From UBA7672 sp030824255 (GTDB taxonomy: Bacteria; Pseudomonadota; Alphaproteobacteria; Caulobacterales; Hyphomonadaceae), in the NCBI GenBank assembly GCA_942493305.1, contig OW818686.1, positions 1,612,001-1,676,000 on the forward strand: a stretch of 64,000 bases of DNA, read 5' to 3'. This document shows, in pieces, positions 40,260-48,923 of this stretch. Position 1 is the stretch's first letter; each line of letters starts with the position of its first letter. The notes below the pieces were generated by a model, which searched no databases, was not told the DNA's origin, and saw nothing but the letters and a program-made list of their open reading frames with translations. A program made the translations under genes and the position numbers.

Positions 40260-41114
40260 ATGAAGCGGCAGCATACCATTTCGGCTACAGCCAGTGTTTC
40301 GGGCGTTGGCGTCCATTCGGGTAAGCCCGCGTCGCTGGTCGTGAAGCCGGCGGGCGAGGGAACTGGCGTCATGTTCGTCCGCAGCGATATTACGGATCGC
40401 GCGAATGAGATTCCGGCTCTGGCGACGCAGGTCACGACGACCGAGCTTGGCACCAACATGACAAATGCGGCTGGCGTGTCGGTGGCGACGGTTGAGCATT
40501 TCCTCGCGGCGTGTGCGGGGCTGGGTGTCGACAACATCATAGCTGAGCTGGATGGGCCTGAGTTACCGATACTCGATGGGTCATCAAAGCCTTTCGTGGA
40601 GTTGCTGGAGCGTGCAGGCGTCGTGGCGCAGACGGCGCCGAAGCGCGTTCTAAGGATGTTGAAATCCGTGGAGGTAAAGCAGGGCGTGAAGTTTGCGCGC
40701 CTGTCTCCGGCGGATGGCTTCACGATGAATGTGGTAATCGACTTTGCGACGACGGCGATCGGGCGGCAGGCGATCAGCTTCACCATGGTGCCGGGCGCGT
40801 TTGCGCGCGAGGTGGCGTGGGCGAGGACATTCGGGTTCGCACATCAGGCCGAGCAGTTGCACGCGATGGGCAAGGGTCTTGGCGCGTCCATGGACAATAC
40901 GGTGGTGATCGAGGGCGACCGCGTTCTCAATCCTGGCGGCCTGCAGGCTCGGGACGAGTTCGTGCGGCACAAGCTGCTGGATGTGATTGGCGATCTGTTC
41001 CTGGCGGGAGGGCCTATCGAGGGGCTTTATGAGGCCGAGCAGCCGGGGCATGCGCTCAACAATCAATTGCTGCGCGCGGTATTTGCGGATGAGAGCGCGT
41101 TTGCCTGGATGTGA
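40260..41114 (+). CDS. lpxC: UDP-3-O-acyl-N-acetylglucosamine deacetylase, 284 aa
   Basis: The committed zinc-dependent step of lipid A synthesis. Zinc ligands are H80 (TVEHFLAACAGLGVDN), H237 and D241 (DEFVRHKLLDVIGDL), and the general acid/base histidine is H264 (QPGHALNNQLL). ELPILDGSSKPFVE is also characteristic. The protein is slightly shorter than the E. coli enzyme (305 aa) at its C-terminus. No strong ribosome-binding site precedes the ATG. It lies downstream of the ftsZ insertion block and starts the run lpxC - DUF4349 - bamD, which ends at the terminator 43291-43321. Confidence 0.96.
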   Translation: MKRQHTISATASVSGVGVHSGKPASLVVKPAGEGTGVMFVRSDITDRANEIPALATQVTTTELGTNMTNAAGVSVATVEHFLAACAGLGVDNIIAELDGPELPILDGSSKPFVELLERAGVVAQTAPKRVLRMLKSVEVKQGVKFARLSPADGFTMNVVIDFATTAIGRQAISFTMVPGAFAREVAWARTFGFAHQAEQLHAMGKGLGASMDNTVVIEGDRVLNPGGLQARDEFVRHKLLDVIGDLFLAGGPIEGLYEAEQPGHALNNQLLRAVFADESAFAWM

Positions 41115-41304
41115 GCGGGCGGCGTCCAACTGGCGCCAAATAAAACTTCGCCACCCGGCTCGCGCTGCGCGCTTCGTGGATGACAGGCGAGGGTGTCGCT
41201 ACGTCTTCCGATTAAATGCAAGTTCATCCGTGCGTGGCGCGCTTCGCCTTGTTTCGGCCCCGATGCGGGGATGAGACTACACGTGTAACCTGAAGGGGAC
41301 GATC

Positions 41305-42306
41305 ATGGTTCGTGCGATGACGGCAGTGGCGCTGGTTCTGGCGCTGGCGGCATGCAGCGACGGCGGAGACTACGCACAGAGCGCGGCGGGCATGGATGGC
41401 GTCGCCTATGAGTCGTCAAAGATGGCCATGGCGCCAGCGATGGCGCCTCCGCCGCCGCAGATGACGTCGGCGGAATCCGCACCCATGGATATGGACCAGC
41501 CTGTCATCCAGCCGGAGCCCGATGGCGGCGGGGGTGGGGCGCCTCCGGGAACGCAGCCCTTGATGGCTTACACCTATGGCTGGAATTTCGCGGTGCCGAC
41601 CGGCGAGATGGATGACTTGCTGAACGCACACAAGAAAACTTGCGAGGATGCTGGGCCGACCAACTGCTATGTCACCAGTTCGGCACTCGATGCCATCGGG
41701 CAGGCGGAGGGCGCGAGCGGCTATCTGTCCATGCGGGCGAGCGAGACGTGGGTGCGGTCGTTCGAGCAGGGCGTCAATGAGGGGCTGAAGCCGTTTGGCG
41801 CGTCAGTCTATTCCAACAACCGCAGCGCGGAAGAACTCACGGCGCAAATCGTGGACAACGAAGCGCGGCTTCGTTCGATGGTGGCGCACCGGGACGCGCT
41901 GCAGAAGATGATCGAGGACAAGCCGGGACGGCTGGCGGATCTCCTCGAGATCGAGCAGTCGCTGGCGCAGGCGCAGGGAGATATTGACGCGCGGCAGTCC
42001 CTGCTGGCGGCGTTGAAGCTGCGCGTGTCGATGTCGATCGTGAATTTCTCCTATCAGGCGGAATACGCTCCGGCGTCCCAGTCGATCTGGCGGCCGGTGA
42101 CGGATGCGTTCGGGGACTTTGCCCCGGCTTTCGCGCGGACTGTCGGCGGGATAATCCGGCTTGTGGCGGCGGCCCTGCCATTGCTGGTTTTCGGGGCGCT
42201 GGCGATTGGCGCGGGTATGTTGGGTCTGCGCGCCTGGAGCCGCGGACGCGTCAAACGCGCCAAGACCGTGGCCGCAGAAAAGTCCACTTCCCCGGCCAAG
42301 CCCTGA
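41305..42306 (+). CDS. DUF4349 family lipoprotein with C-terminal membrane segment, 333 aa
   Basis: An exported protein of the DUF4349 family with unknown function. The signal ends in a lipobox (LALAAC, about residue 18), then a long Met/Pro/Ala-rich linker (about 40-85). The conserved domain follows (YTYGWNFAVPTGEMDDLLNA, then GYLSMRASETWV, YSNNRSAEELTAQIVDNEARL). A coiled-coil (about 190-245, LLEIEQSLAQAQGDIDAR) comes next, and a membrane helix lies near residues 290-315 with a basic tail. AGGGG is upstream of the ATG. It lies between lpxC and bamD, 190 bases after lpxC. Anchoring at both ends would make a periplasmic bridge, which is an inference. Confidence 0.85.
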   Translation: MVRAMTAVALVLALAACSDGGDYAQSAAGMDGVAYESSKMAMAPAMAPPPPQMTSAESAPMDMDQPVIQPEPDGGGGGAPPGTQPLMAYTYGWNFAVPTGEMDDLLNAHKKTCEDAGPTNCYVTSSALDAIGQAEGASGYLSMRASETWVRSFEQGVNEGLKPFGASVYSNNRSAEELTAQIVDNEARLRSMVAHRDALQKMIEDKPGRLADLLEIEQSLAQAQGDIDARQSLLAALKLRVSMSIVNFSYQAEYAPASQSIWRPVTDAFGDFAPAFARTVGGIIRLVAAALPLLVFGALAIGAGMLGLRAWSRGRVKRAKTVAAEKSTSPAKP

Positions 42307-42408
42307 CTTTCGGAGACTTTTCCGGGCACGGGGCCGCAGCCATTGGGCTTGGACGGTTAGCCGGGACTGGTCTAGAAGAACGGGCGTTTACTTGCCGAGT
42401 GAGGATTC

Positions 42409-43266
42409 ATGCGTTCCAAGGATGGCTTCAAAGCCGGAAGCCTGAAGGTTGGTCTGGCCGCCGGGGTCGCCCTGCTTGCGGCGACGGCGTGCGCCGGAAC
42501 CTCGCGGCAGACGGACCTCGCCTATATCGAGCGGCCGGTTGAGACGATCTACAATGACGCCCTGCGCAGCCTCGACCGCAATTTGTGGGTCGTCGCCGCA
42601 GCCCAGTTCGATGAAGTGCAGCGCCAGCACCCGTATTCGCCGTGGGCACAGCGCGCCATGCTGATGGCGGCCTATGCCCGCTATCGCGCGCGGGACTATG
42701 AAAAGGCAATGTCGAGCGCTGAGGAGTATATCGCCCTGCATCCAGGCGGCGACGGCGCGCCGTATGCCTATTATCTCGTGGCGGTCAGCCATTTCGACCA
42801 GATCATCGACGTGGGCCGCGATCAGGCGCGCTCGGATCTCGCGCTGCGTGCGTTCAATGAGGTGACGGCGCGCTTCCCGGAGTCCGACTATTCGCGCGAT
42901 GCCGAGCTCAAGATGGACATGGTCCGCGACCAGCTGGCGGGCAAGGAAATGGAGATCGGACGCTATTACCTGCAGCGTTCGGAGCATCTCGCGGCGATCA
43001 ATCGCTTCAAGAAGGTGATCTCTGACTACCAGACCACGACACACGTGCCGGAAGCCCTGCACCGCCTGTCAGAATCCTATCTGTCGATCGGCCTCACGGG
43101 CCAGGCGCAGCAGGCGGCTTCCGTTCTGGGCCACAACTATCCGGGCTCGACGTGGTATTCCGATACCTACGCGATGATGCAGGGGCAGGGTGTGAGCCTG
43201 CCGGAGAAGCCCGATGCAAAAGCCGGGTTCAACCTGATTGAGCGGATCGGGAACATCTTCTTCTGA
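42409..43266 (+). CDS. bamD: Outer-membrane protein assembly factor BamD, 285 aa
   Basis: The essential lipoprotein of the BAM complex that inserts beta-barrel proteins. A signal peptide with lipobox (AATAC) is followed by five TPR-like repeats (about residues 45-250): NDALRSLDRNLWVVAAAQFD, HPYSPWAQRAMLMAAYARY, PGGDGAPYAYYLVAVSHFD, RFPESDYSRDAELKMDMVRD and the last PEALHRLSESYLSIGL. The end, FNLIERIGNIFF, is well conserved in alphaproteobacteria. GAGGA precedes the ATG. It is the last gene before a strong bidirectional terminator; recN and ligA follow after the convergent peroxiredoxin gene. Confidence 0.95.
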   Translation: MRSKDGFKAGSLKVGLAAGVALLAATACAGTSRQTDLAYIERPVETIYNDALRSLDRNLWVVAAAQFDEVQRQHPYSPWAQRAMLMAAYARYRARDYEKAMSSAEEYIALHPGGDGAPYAYYLVAVSHFDQIIDVGRDQARSDLALRAFNEVTARFPESDYSRDAELKMDMVRDQLAGKEMEIGRYYLQRSEHLAAINRFKKVISDYQTTTHVPEALHRLSESYLSIGLTGQAQQAASVLGHNYPGSTWYSDTYAMMQGQGVSLPEKPDAKAGFNLIERIGNIFF

Positions 43267-43290
43267 TACATGCGATACGCTGAAAAACAG

Positions 43291-43321
43291 AACGCCCCCG
43301 CGACGATCTCGCGGGGGCGTT
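43291..43321. terminator. Bidirectional hairpin terminator between bamD and the peroxiredoxin gene
   Basis: A 13-bp stem, AACGCCCCCGCGA (43291-43303) with TCGCGGGGGCGTT (43309-43321), has a five-base loop. On the plus strand it is followed by TTGTCATTTC, on the minus strand by CTGTTTTTC. It fits termination of both convergent genes. Confidence 0.9.
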
Positions 43322-43347
43322 TGTCATTTCAGCGCTGATCGGAGCGA

Positions 43348-43950
43348 TCAGTGATGGGCGTGGGCGGTCTTGTACGCCTTCACGGCTTCAAGCGTTTTCT
43401 CGATGTGGCTCAGCGCGCCCATGTCGGTGTGAGAGAGCAGGATCTTGCCGTCCGGTGCGATGACGAACGAGGTACGATCGCTCCAGTCCGGACGCTGCTC
43501 GTTCAGCGAGACGTCATAGGCTTTGACCGTATCGGAGGAGATGGCCGCGATCGCGAACTTGTCGCGGCAATGCTCTTTCGAGAACTCGGCGAGGCGGGCA
43601 AGGCTGACATCGGCGCTTGCCATCGTGCCATCGGCAAGGCGGGCGCCGCCCGTCAGACCAACCAGCGTGGCGCCAGCTGCGGTGAACTGGTCGGCAGCGT
43701 CGGAGAATGCCTTGGCTTCAGCGGTGCAGCCGGCGGTGTAGGCGGCCGGGAAGAAGAAGGCGACGACCGGGCCCTTCTTGAGCGCGTCCGACAGCTTGAA
43801 CGTGAATTCCTTGCCGTTGAGCATGCCCTTGGCGCTGAACTCAGGAGCTTTGGCGCCGTTGGCGAGGGCGGCGAAGGCGGGGGTGGTGGTGGCGGCGGCG
43901 GCGGCGATCGCGGCGGTGGCGAGGGCGGCGGCGGCGAGAAGCTTCTTCAT
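43348..43950 (-). CDS. Exported peroxiredoxin (AhpC/TSA-type), 200 aa
   Basis: A thiol peroxidase expected in the periplasm. An Ala-rich signal peptide (MKKLLAAAALATAAIAAAAA, cleaved near TPAFA) is followed by the thioredoxin-like domain. The peroxidatic cysteine is in FFPAAYTAGCTAEAKAF, where AlkylHP reductases have the P-x-x-x-T-x-x-C motif; here the Thr is at -3. A second Cys (EHCRDKF) could resolve it. FVIAPDGKILLSH is the usual late strand. The ATG at 43950 has GGGAGA seven bases upstream; the extension to 44076 is rejected. It is convergent with bamD and divergent from recN. The reductant is unknown. Confidence 0.88.
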   Translation of the reverse strand: MKKLLAAAALATAAIAAAAATTTPAFAALANGAKAPEFSAKGMLNGKEFTFKLSDALKKGPVVAFFFPAAYTAGCTAEAKAFSDAADQFTAAGATLVGLTGGARLADGTMASADVSLARLAEFSKEHCRDKFAIAAISSDTVKAYDVSLNEQRPDWSDRTSFVIAPDGKILLSHTDMGALSHIEKTLEAVKAYKTAHAHH

Positions 43951-44157
43951 GTGTATTCTCCCAAACCGGCGGAGCCGGACGCGGGATTTATTGCGGAAAC
44001 GCGGGCGTACGTCACGCGGGAAGACCATCACGACTGCGTTCTCCAATCCCTGTTCTGCGCAGGGATTTTTCGCCATGTGCAGTCAGCGCCGCGTTTCTTG
44101 TTCCCATTTTGTTCACGCCATGGTAATGAAGCGAATGAGAATGTCGGTGGGCCAGAG

Positions 44158-45852
44158 ATGCTGACGGCGCTTTCCATTTGCGACTTCGTACTGGTCCGGC
44201 GGCTCAAGCTGGAGTTTGCGGGCGGATTCTCCGCGCTCACCGGCGAGACGGGCGCGGGCAAGTCCATCCTGATGACGGCGCTGGCGTTTGCGCTGGGCGG
44301 ACGCGGCGGCCAGGGGCTGGTGCGCGCCGGCGCGGACACGGCGGAAGTCGCGGCGGCCTTCGAGGCGCCGCGCGGGCACCCGGTATGGGCGTTGCTGGCG
44401 GAGCGGGAGATCGCAATCGATCCCTCCGAGCCGCTGGTGTTCCGTCGCGTCATGCGCAAAGGCGCGGGCGCCCGGGCTTTCCTGAATGACAGGCCGGTCA
44501 GCGCGCAGCTGCTGGCCGAGGCGGCGGGGCTGCTGGCGGACGTGCACGGACAGCACGACGGGCTGGGGCTGCTGGACGTGTCGCGACACAGGATGCTGCT
44601 GGATGCCTGGGCGAAGACGGGCGGGCAGCTTGCTGAAGTCGCGCGTGCCTGGGGCGTCGTGCATGCGGCGCGCGCGGCGCGCGAGGCGCTGGAAGCGCGA
44701 CTGACGCGGGCGGCGGCGGAACGCACATGGCTGGCGCATGCGCTGGAGGATCTCGATACGCTGGATCCCCAGGAGGGCGAGACGGCGCGTGTGGCGCTGG
44801 ATCGCGCGACGATGCAGGCGGGCGAACGCGTCGCCGATGCGATCGACTCGGCGCAGCACGCGCTGACCAAGGCGAATATCGAGAATGCGATCGCCAATGC
44901 CTCCCGCGCGATTGCGCGGGGGATGTCCGCGCCGGGACTGACCGGAGAGGCGGCGGGAAGCGAACTGGCGACACGCATGCGCGCAGCTTTCGAGGGGCTG
45001 GAACGGGCGTTGATCGAGGCGGGCGAGGCGCGCGGCGCCCTGCAACTGGCGGCGGCGGCGTGCGAGTTTTCGCCGGCGGCGCTGGAGGCGTCCGAGACGC
45101 GGCTGTTCGCGCTGCGGGCGGCGGCGCGCAAATACGATGTCGATGCGGACGCGCTTCCGGGTCTGCGCCAGCGGATGCGGGCGCAGCTTGCGGAGATCGA
45201 GCATTCGGACGAGGCGCTGGCGGCGGCGAACACGGCCGAGCGCGAGGCGGTAGCGGCCTATGATGCGGCGGCGGGGAAGCTGACCGAGAAGCGCACGGCG
45301 GCGGCGAAGAAGCTGGCGAAGGCAGTGCAGGGCGAACTTGCGCCGCTGAAGCTGGAGAAGGCGAAGTTCCGGATTGCGGTGACGCCCAAGGCGGAGCCTG
45401 GCCCCGCAGGTCGCGATGACATCGTGTTCGAGGTCGAGACGAATGCGGGGGCGGGCTATGGCCCCTTGTCGAAGATTGCCTCAGGCGGCGAGATGGCGCG
45501 CTTCTCGCTGGCGGTGAGCGTGTGTCTGGCGGATGCCTCGCCTGCGGGAACGCTGGTGTTCGACGAGGCCGATATGGGCGTCGGCGGCGCGGTGGCGGCG
45601 GCCATCGGCGAGCGGCTGGCCATTATCGGCTCGCGCAAGCAGGTGCTGGCGATCACGCATTCGCCCCAGGTGGCGGCGGCCGCGGCAAGGCAGCTGCGTG
45701 TCTCCAAGGCGGAAGATGACGGGCAGACGGTGACGTCAGTGGATATCCTGAGCCAGAAGGCGCGCCGGGAAGAGATTGCCCGGATGCTGGCGGGCGCGAA
45801 CGTCACAAGAGAGGCGCGAGCGGCCGCCGACAGGCTGTTGGCTGGCGCGTGA
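44158..45852 (+). CDS. recN: DNA repair protein RecN, 564 aa
   Basis: An SMC-like ATPase in double-strand-break repair. Walker A is GETGAGKSILMTAL (about residues 29-42), the signature is ASGGEMARFSLAV and Walker B is TLVFDEADMGVGG, with the late histidine loop QVLAITHSPQVAAAA. The central part (about 170-350) is a coiled coil rich in Ala and Arg. The start at 44158 begins MLTALSICDFVLV, the family N-terminus; the open frame to 43351 runs over the peroxiredoxin gene. GGTGGG upstream is a weak ribosome-binding site. ligA begins 20 bases downstream, so the two form an operon. Confidence 0.95.
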   Translation: MLTALSICDFVLVRRLKLEFAGGFSALTGETGAGKSILMTALAFALGGRGGQGLVRAGADTAEVAAAFEAPRGHPVWALLAEREIAIDPSEPLVFRRVMRKGAGARAFLNDRPVSAQLLAEAAGLLADVHGQHDGLGLLDVSRHRMLLDAWAKTGGQLAEVARAWGVVHAARAAREALEARLTRAAAERTWLAHALEDLDTLDPQEGETARVALDRATMQAGERVADAIDSAQHALTKANIENAIANASRAIARGMSAPGLTGEAAGSELATRMRAAFEGLERALIEAGEARGALQLAAAACEFSPAALEASETRLFALRAAARKYDVDADALPGLRQRMRAQLAEIEHSDEALAAANTAEREAVAAYDAAAGKLTEKRTAAAKKLAKAVQGELAPLKLEKAKFRIAVTPKAEPGPAGRDDIVFEVETNAGAGYGPLSKIASGGEMARFSLAVSVCLADASPAGTLVFDEADMGVGGAVAAAIGERLAIIGSRKQVLAITHSPQVAAAAARQLRVSKAEDDGQTVTSVDILSQKARREEIARMLAGANVTREARAAADRLLAGA

Positions 45853-45872
45853 GTGGCGGGTAATAAACCGCC

Positions 45873-48248
45873 ATGCCCGATACGTCCGAGACGCCCGTTT
45901 CCAAACTGACGAAGAAGACCGCTGCGACGGAGCTCGCGCGGCTGGGAGAGGCGATCCGCGCGGCGGATGCCGCCTATTATCAGGACGACGCGCCGACGCT
46001 GACCGATGCGGACTATGACGTGCTGCGCAAGCGGCTGACGGCGATCGAGGAAAAATTTCCGGAGCTCAAGGACGCTGACAGCCCGAGCGACGCCGTGGGC
46101 GCAGCGCCCACGAGCGCGTTCGGCAAGGTCACGCACCTCAAGCCGATGCTGTCGCTCGACAACCTGTTCGCGGACGAGGAGGTGGGCGAGTTCATCGGGC
46201 GCGTGCGGCGCTTCCTCAATCTGTCGGCGGATGCGGACGTCGCCATGACGGCGGAGCCGAAGATCGACGGCCTGTCGTGCAGCCTGCTCTATGAGGATGG
46301 CGTGCTGGTGCGCGCGGCGACGCGCGGCGATGGCGCGGTGGGCGAGGATGTGACGGCGAACATCCGCACGCTGAAGAGCGTTCCGGAAAAGCTGACAGGC
46401 AAGGGCCATCCCGCGCGCATCGAGGTGCGCGGCGAAATCTACATGACGATGGATGATTTCGCGGCGTTTCAGGCGGCGGAAGAAGAGGCGGGGCGCAAGC
46501 GGCCGGCCAATCCGCGCAATGCGGCGGCAGGCAGCCTGCGGCAGAAGGATGCCTCGGTGACAGCCTCGCGGCCGCTGAGGCTGTTCGCCTACACGTGGGG
46601 CTTCGTGTCCGAGCCGTTTGCGGAGACGCAGATGGAAGCCGTCGAAAAGTTCAAGGCGTGGGGCCTGCCGGTCAATCCCGAGATGAAACGGGCGACCAGT
46701 GCGGAAGACCTGCTCGCGATCTATCACGGCATCGAGGCGCGGCGTGCGGCGCTCGGCTATGACATTGATGGCGTGGTCTACAAGGTGGACCGTATCGACT
46801 GGCAGGAACGGCTCGGCTTTGTCTCGCGTAGCCCGCGCTGGGCGGCTGCGCACAAGTTTCCGGCGCAACAGGCGGTGACACAGCTTCTCGGCATCGACAT
46901 CCAGGTGGGGCGCACGGGCAAGCTGGCGCCGGTGGCGCGGCTGTCGCCGGTGACGGTGGGCGGCGTCACCGTGTCGAATGCGACGCTGCACAATGAAGAC
47001 CAGATCGCGCGGCTTGGCGTGATGATCAATGACTGGGTGGTGATCCAGCGCGCGGGCGATGTCATCCCGCAGGTTGTGCGTGTGGAGGAAGACAAGCGTC
47101 CCAGGGATGCGAAAGCGTACACGTTTCCGCACACATGCCCATTCTGCGGATCGGAGGCGGTGCGTGGCGGGGGGGAGGGCGATGAGGAAGTTGACCGCCG
47201 CTGCACGGGCGGGCTGATCTGCCCGGCGCAGGCTGTTGAACGCCTCAAGTATTTCGTCGCGCGGCGCACGTTCGACATCGAGGGCCTGGGCGGCAAGCAG
47301 ATCGAGGAATTCTTCGAGAAGGGCGTCATCACTGCGCCGCAGCACATCTTCACGCTGGAAAAGCGGATTGCGGATGCGGGCCTGCCACCGCTGAGCGAGT
47401 GGGAAGGCTATGGCGAGACGTCGGCGAAGAAGCTGTTCGACGCAATCGATGCGGCGCGCAAGCCGGCGCTGGAGCGGTTCATCAACGCGCTGGGCATTCG
47501 GCATATTGGCGAAACGAACGGTTTGCTGCTGGCGCGGCAGTTCGGCACGTTCGAGGCCTTGCGCGACGCGGTGGAGAAGGCTGCGAAGCAACGGCCGAAC
47601 GACGCGTATCGACGGCTTGAGGGTGTGATCGGGCCGGGGTCGCTGGGCAAGCTGCTGGATTCGGAGCTGCCAACGGCGCTGATCGGTTCACTCGACAACA
47701 CGCTGGAGGGTCAGCTTGAGGCGGTGGAGCTTGCGGCGGACACGGGCAAGAAGCCGACGCGGCTCAACAAGCCGACGCGCACGAAGCTGGCGGCGGAGTA
47801 TGGCGACTGGGAGACGTTCCGCGAGCAGGTGCAGGCGGCCGCGAAGGGCAGGCCTGGCGAGGACCTGCTACAACTGGCGGCCATCAACGGCTTCGGCGAA
47901 GTGGCGGCGGAAGCACTGGTCGATTTCTTCGCCGAGAAGCGCAATCGCGAGGTGGTGGACGCGTTGCTGGCGGCGGGCGTCGAGCCGCAGGCGCACAAGC
48001 AGGCGGATACATCTGGCTCGCCGGTGGCAGGCAAGACGGTGGTGTTCACCGGCACGCTCGAGAAGATGACGCGCGACGAGGCCAAGCAGCAGGCGATCGG
48101 GCTGGGCGCGAAGGTATCGGGCTCCGTGTCGGCGAAGACCGATATCGTCATTGCGGGGCCGGGCGCGGGATCGAAGCTGGCGGATGCGCAGAAGCACGGG
48201 GTGAAGGTGCTGAGCGAAGATGAGTGGCTGGCGCTGATCGGGAAGTGA
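45873..48248 (+). CDS. ligA: NAD-dependent DNA ligase LigA, 791 aa
   Basis: Seals nicks in DNA during replication and repair using NAD. The adenylation domain has the nucleophile K130 in EPKIDGLS, preceded by the Ia domain with YYQDDAPTLTDADYDVLR. The OB fold (KLAPVARLSPVTVGGVTVSN), the four-cysteine zinc finger (CPFC near residue 421, then CTGGLIC), the helix-hairpin-helix region and a C-terminal BRCT domain (about 710-791, GKTVVFTGTLEKMTRDEAK) follow. It is longer than the E. coli enzyme (671 aa), partly through an insertion between the HhH region and the BRCT domain (about 575-650) with Lys/Thr-rich text. It follows recN closely. Confidence 0.97.
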   Translation: MPDTSETPVSKLTKKTAATELARLGEAIRAADAAYYQDDAPTLTDADYDVLRKRLTAIEEKFPELKDADSPSDAVGAAPTSAFGKVTHLKPMLSLDNLFADEEVGEFIGRVRRFLNLSADADVAMTAEPKIDGLSCSLLYEDGVLVRAATRGDGAVGEDVTANIRTLKSVPEKLTGKGHPARIEVRGEIYMTMDDFAAFQAAEEEAGRKRPANPRNAAAGSLRQKDASVTASRPLRLFAYTWGFVSEPFAETQMEAVEKFKAWGLPVNPEMKRATSAEDLLAIYHGIEARRAALGYDIDGVVYKVDRIDWQERLGFVSRSPRWAAAHKFPAQQAVTQLLGIDIQVGRTGKLAPVARLSPVTVGGVTVSNATLHNEDQIARLGVMINDWVVIQRAGDVIPQVVRVEEDKRPRDAKAYTFPHTCPFCGSEAVRGGGEGDEEVDRRCTGGLICPAQAVERLKYFVARRTFDIEGLGGKQIEEFFEKGVITAPQHIFTLEKRIADAGLPPLSEWEGYGETSAKKLFDAIDAARKPALERFINALGIRHIGETNGLLLARQFGTFEALRDAVEKAAKQRPNDAYRRLEGVIGPGSLGKLLDSELPTALIGSLDNTLEGQLEAVELAADTGKKPTRLNKPTRTKLAAEYGDWETFREQVQAAAKGRPGEDLLQLAAINGFGEVAAEALVDFFAEKRNREVVDALLAAGVEPQAHKQADTSGSPVAGKTVVFTGTLEKMTRDEAKQQAIGLGAKVSGSVSAKTDIVIAGPGAGSKLADAQKHGVKVLSEDEWLALIGK

Positions 48249-48343
48249 GGCTGTTGAGGCAGGTCCGCCGGCTTTGCCGGTAGCCCCCTCCGTCCGCTTC
48301 GTATCCGCCTCCCCCGCCTTCAGCGAGGCAGGACGTCATTGAC

Positions 48344-48781
48344 TCAGACGTCGACGCCGCGGACTTCCGCGTTGATGGCGGCGGTGAGACTGCGGATGAT
48401 TGCGTCGGCGATGCCGGTGTCGGGATGGTTGTCGCCGAAATGGTCCGCGAGTTGCTGGCGGCGCGCCATGGCGGCGGAAAGTTCGTCGGCCAGCGCGCCG
48501 ATCAGTTCGATGCGGGCGCCGTGTGCATCATCCTCGAAGGCGATGCGGCGCAGGCCTTCGATCTGGCCCGCGAGTTCGTCGATGCGATAGTCGTGCAGCT
48601 CGCCGGACGCTTCGATGGCGATGCGTGCGTGGATGGCGTCGGCGAGACGATTTTCGGTCGAGTAGGCGGCAGCCACAGGGACGGCGGTGATCTGCGTGCT
48701 GGCGGGGCGTGGAATCACGGCGCACGCAGCCAGTACAAACAGGCAGATGCAATAGGCGATCTTCGCAGGTGTTCCGGTCAT
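48344..48781 (-). CDS. Hypothetical lipoprotein, 145 aa
   Basis: Family not recognised. The start at 48781 has GGAGG about ten bases upstream. The first 22 residues are a signal sequence with lipobox (LFVLAAC). The mature part is predicted to be helical, with repeated Ala/Glu/Asp-rich segments (ADAIHARIAIEASGELHDYR, then ELIGALADELSAAMARRQQL), suggesting a coiled coil. The stop at 48344 lies 95 bases from the end of convergent ligA; the gap holds GC-rich text without a clear terminator. A periplasmic role is inferred from the lipobox. Confidence 0.6.
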   Translation of the reverse strand: MTGTPAKIAYCICLFVLAACAVIPRPASTQITAVPVAAAYSTENRLADAIHARIAIEASGELHDYRIDELAGQIEGLRRIAFEDDAHGARIELIGALADELSAAMARRQQLADHFGDNHPDTGIADAIIRSLTAAINAEVRGVDV

Positions 48782-48923
48782 GGGGCCCAATCCTCCGGGC
48801 CAGCCCTGAGACTGATCCGGTTCCAACACGACCGCTATAGAAGCATTCGCGGGCGTACGACAATGGCAATCCGTTCACGTGTGATGGGATGGCCGTGCGG
48901 GCGCCCGAACTGCTTGTTCTGAC

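Noticed and set aside
43351..44157. Upstream extension of the recN frame
   Set aside because: It runs across the peroxiredoxin gene on the other strand and reads as Gly/Arg-rich text. RecN begins MLTALSICD at 44158.
45456..47591. Minus-strand frame of 711 codons opposite recN and ligA
   Set aside because: Shadow of recN/ligA, with very high Arg/His content and no motif. Both plus-strand genes are unambiguous.
48249..48343. GC-rich text after ligA as a terminator
   Set aside because: I could not find a clean stem followed by a T-run on either strand; it may be a remnant of a dispersed repeat.
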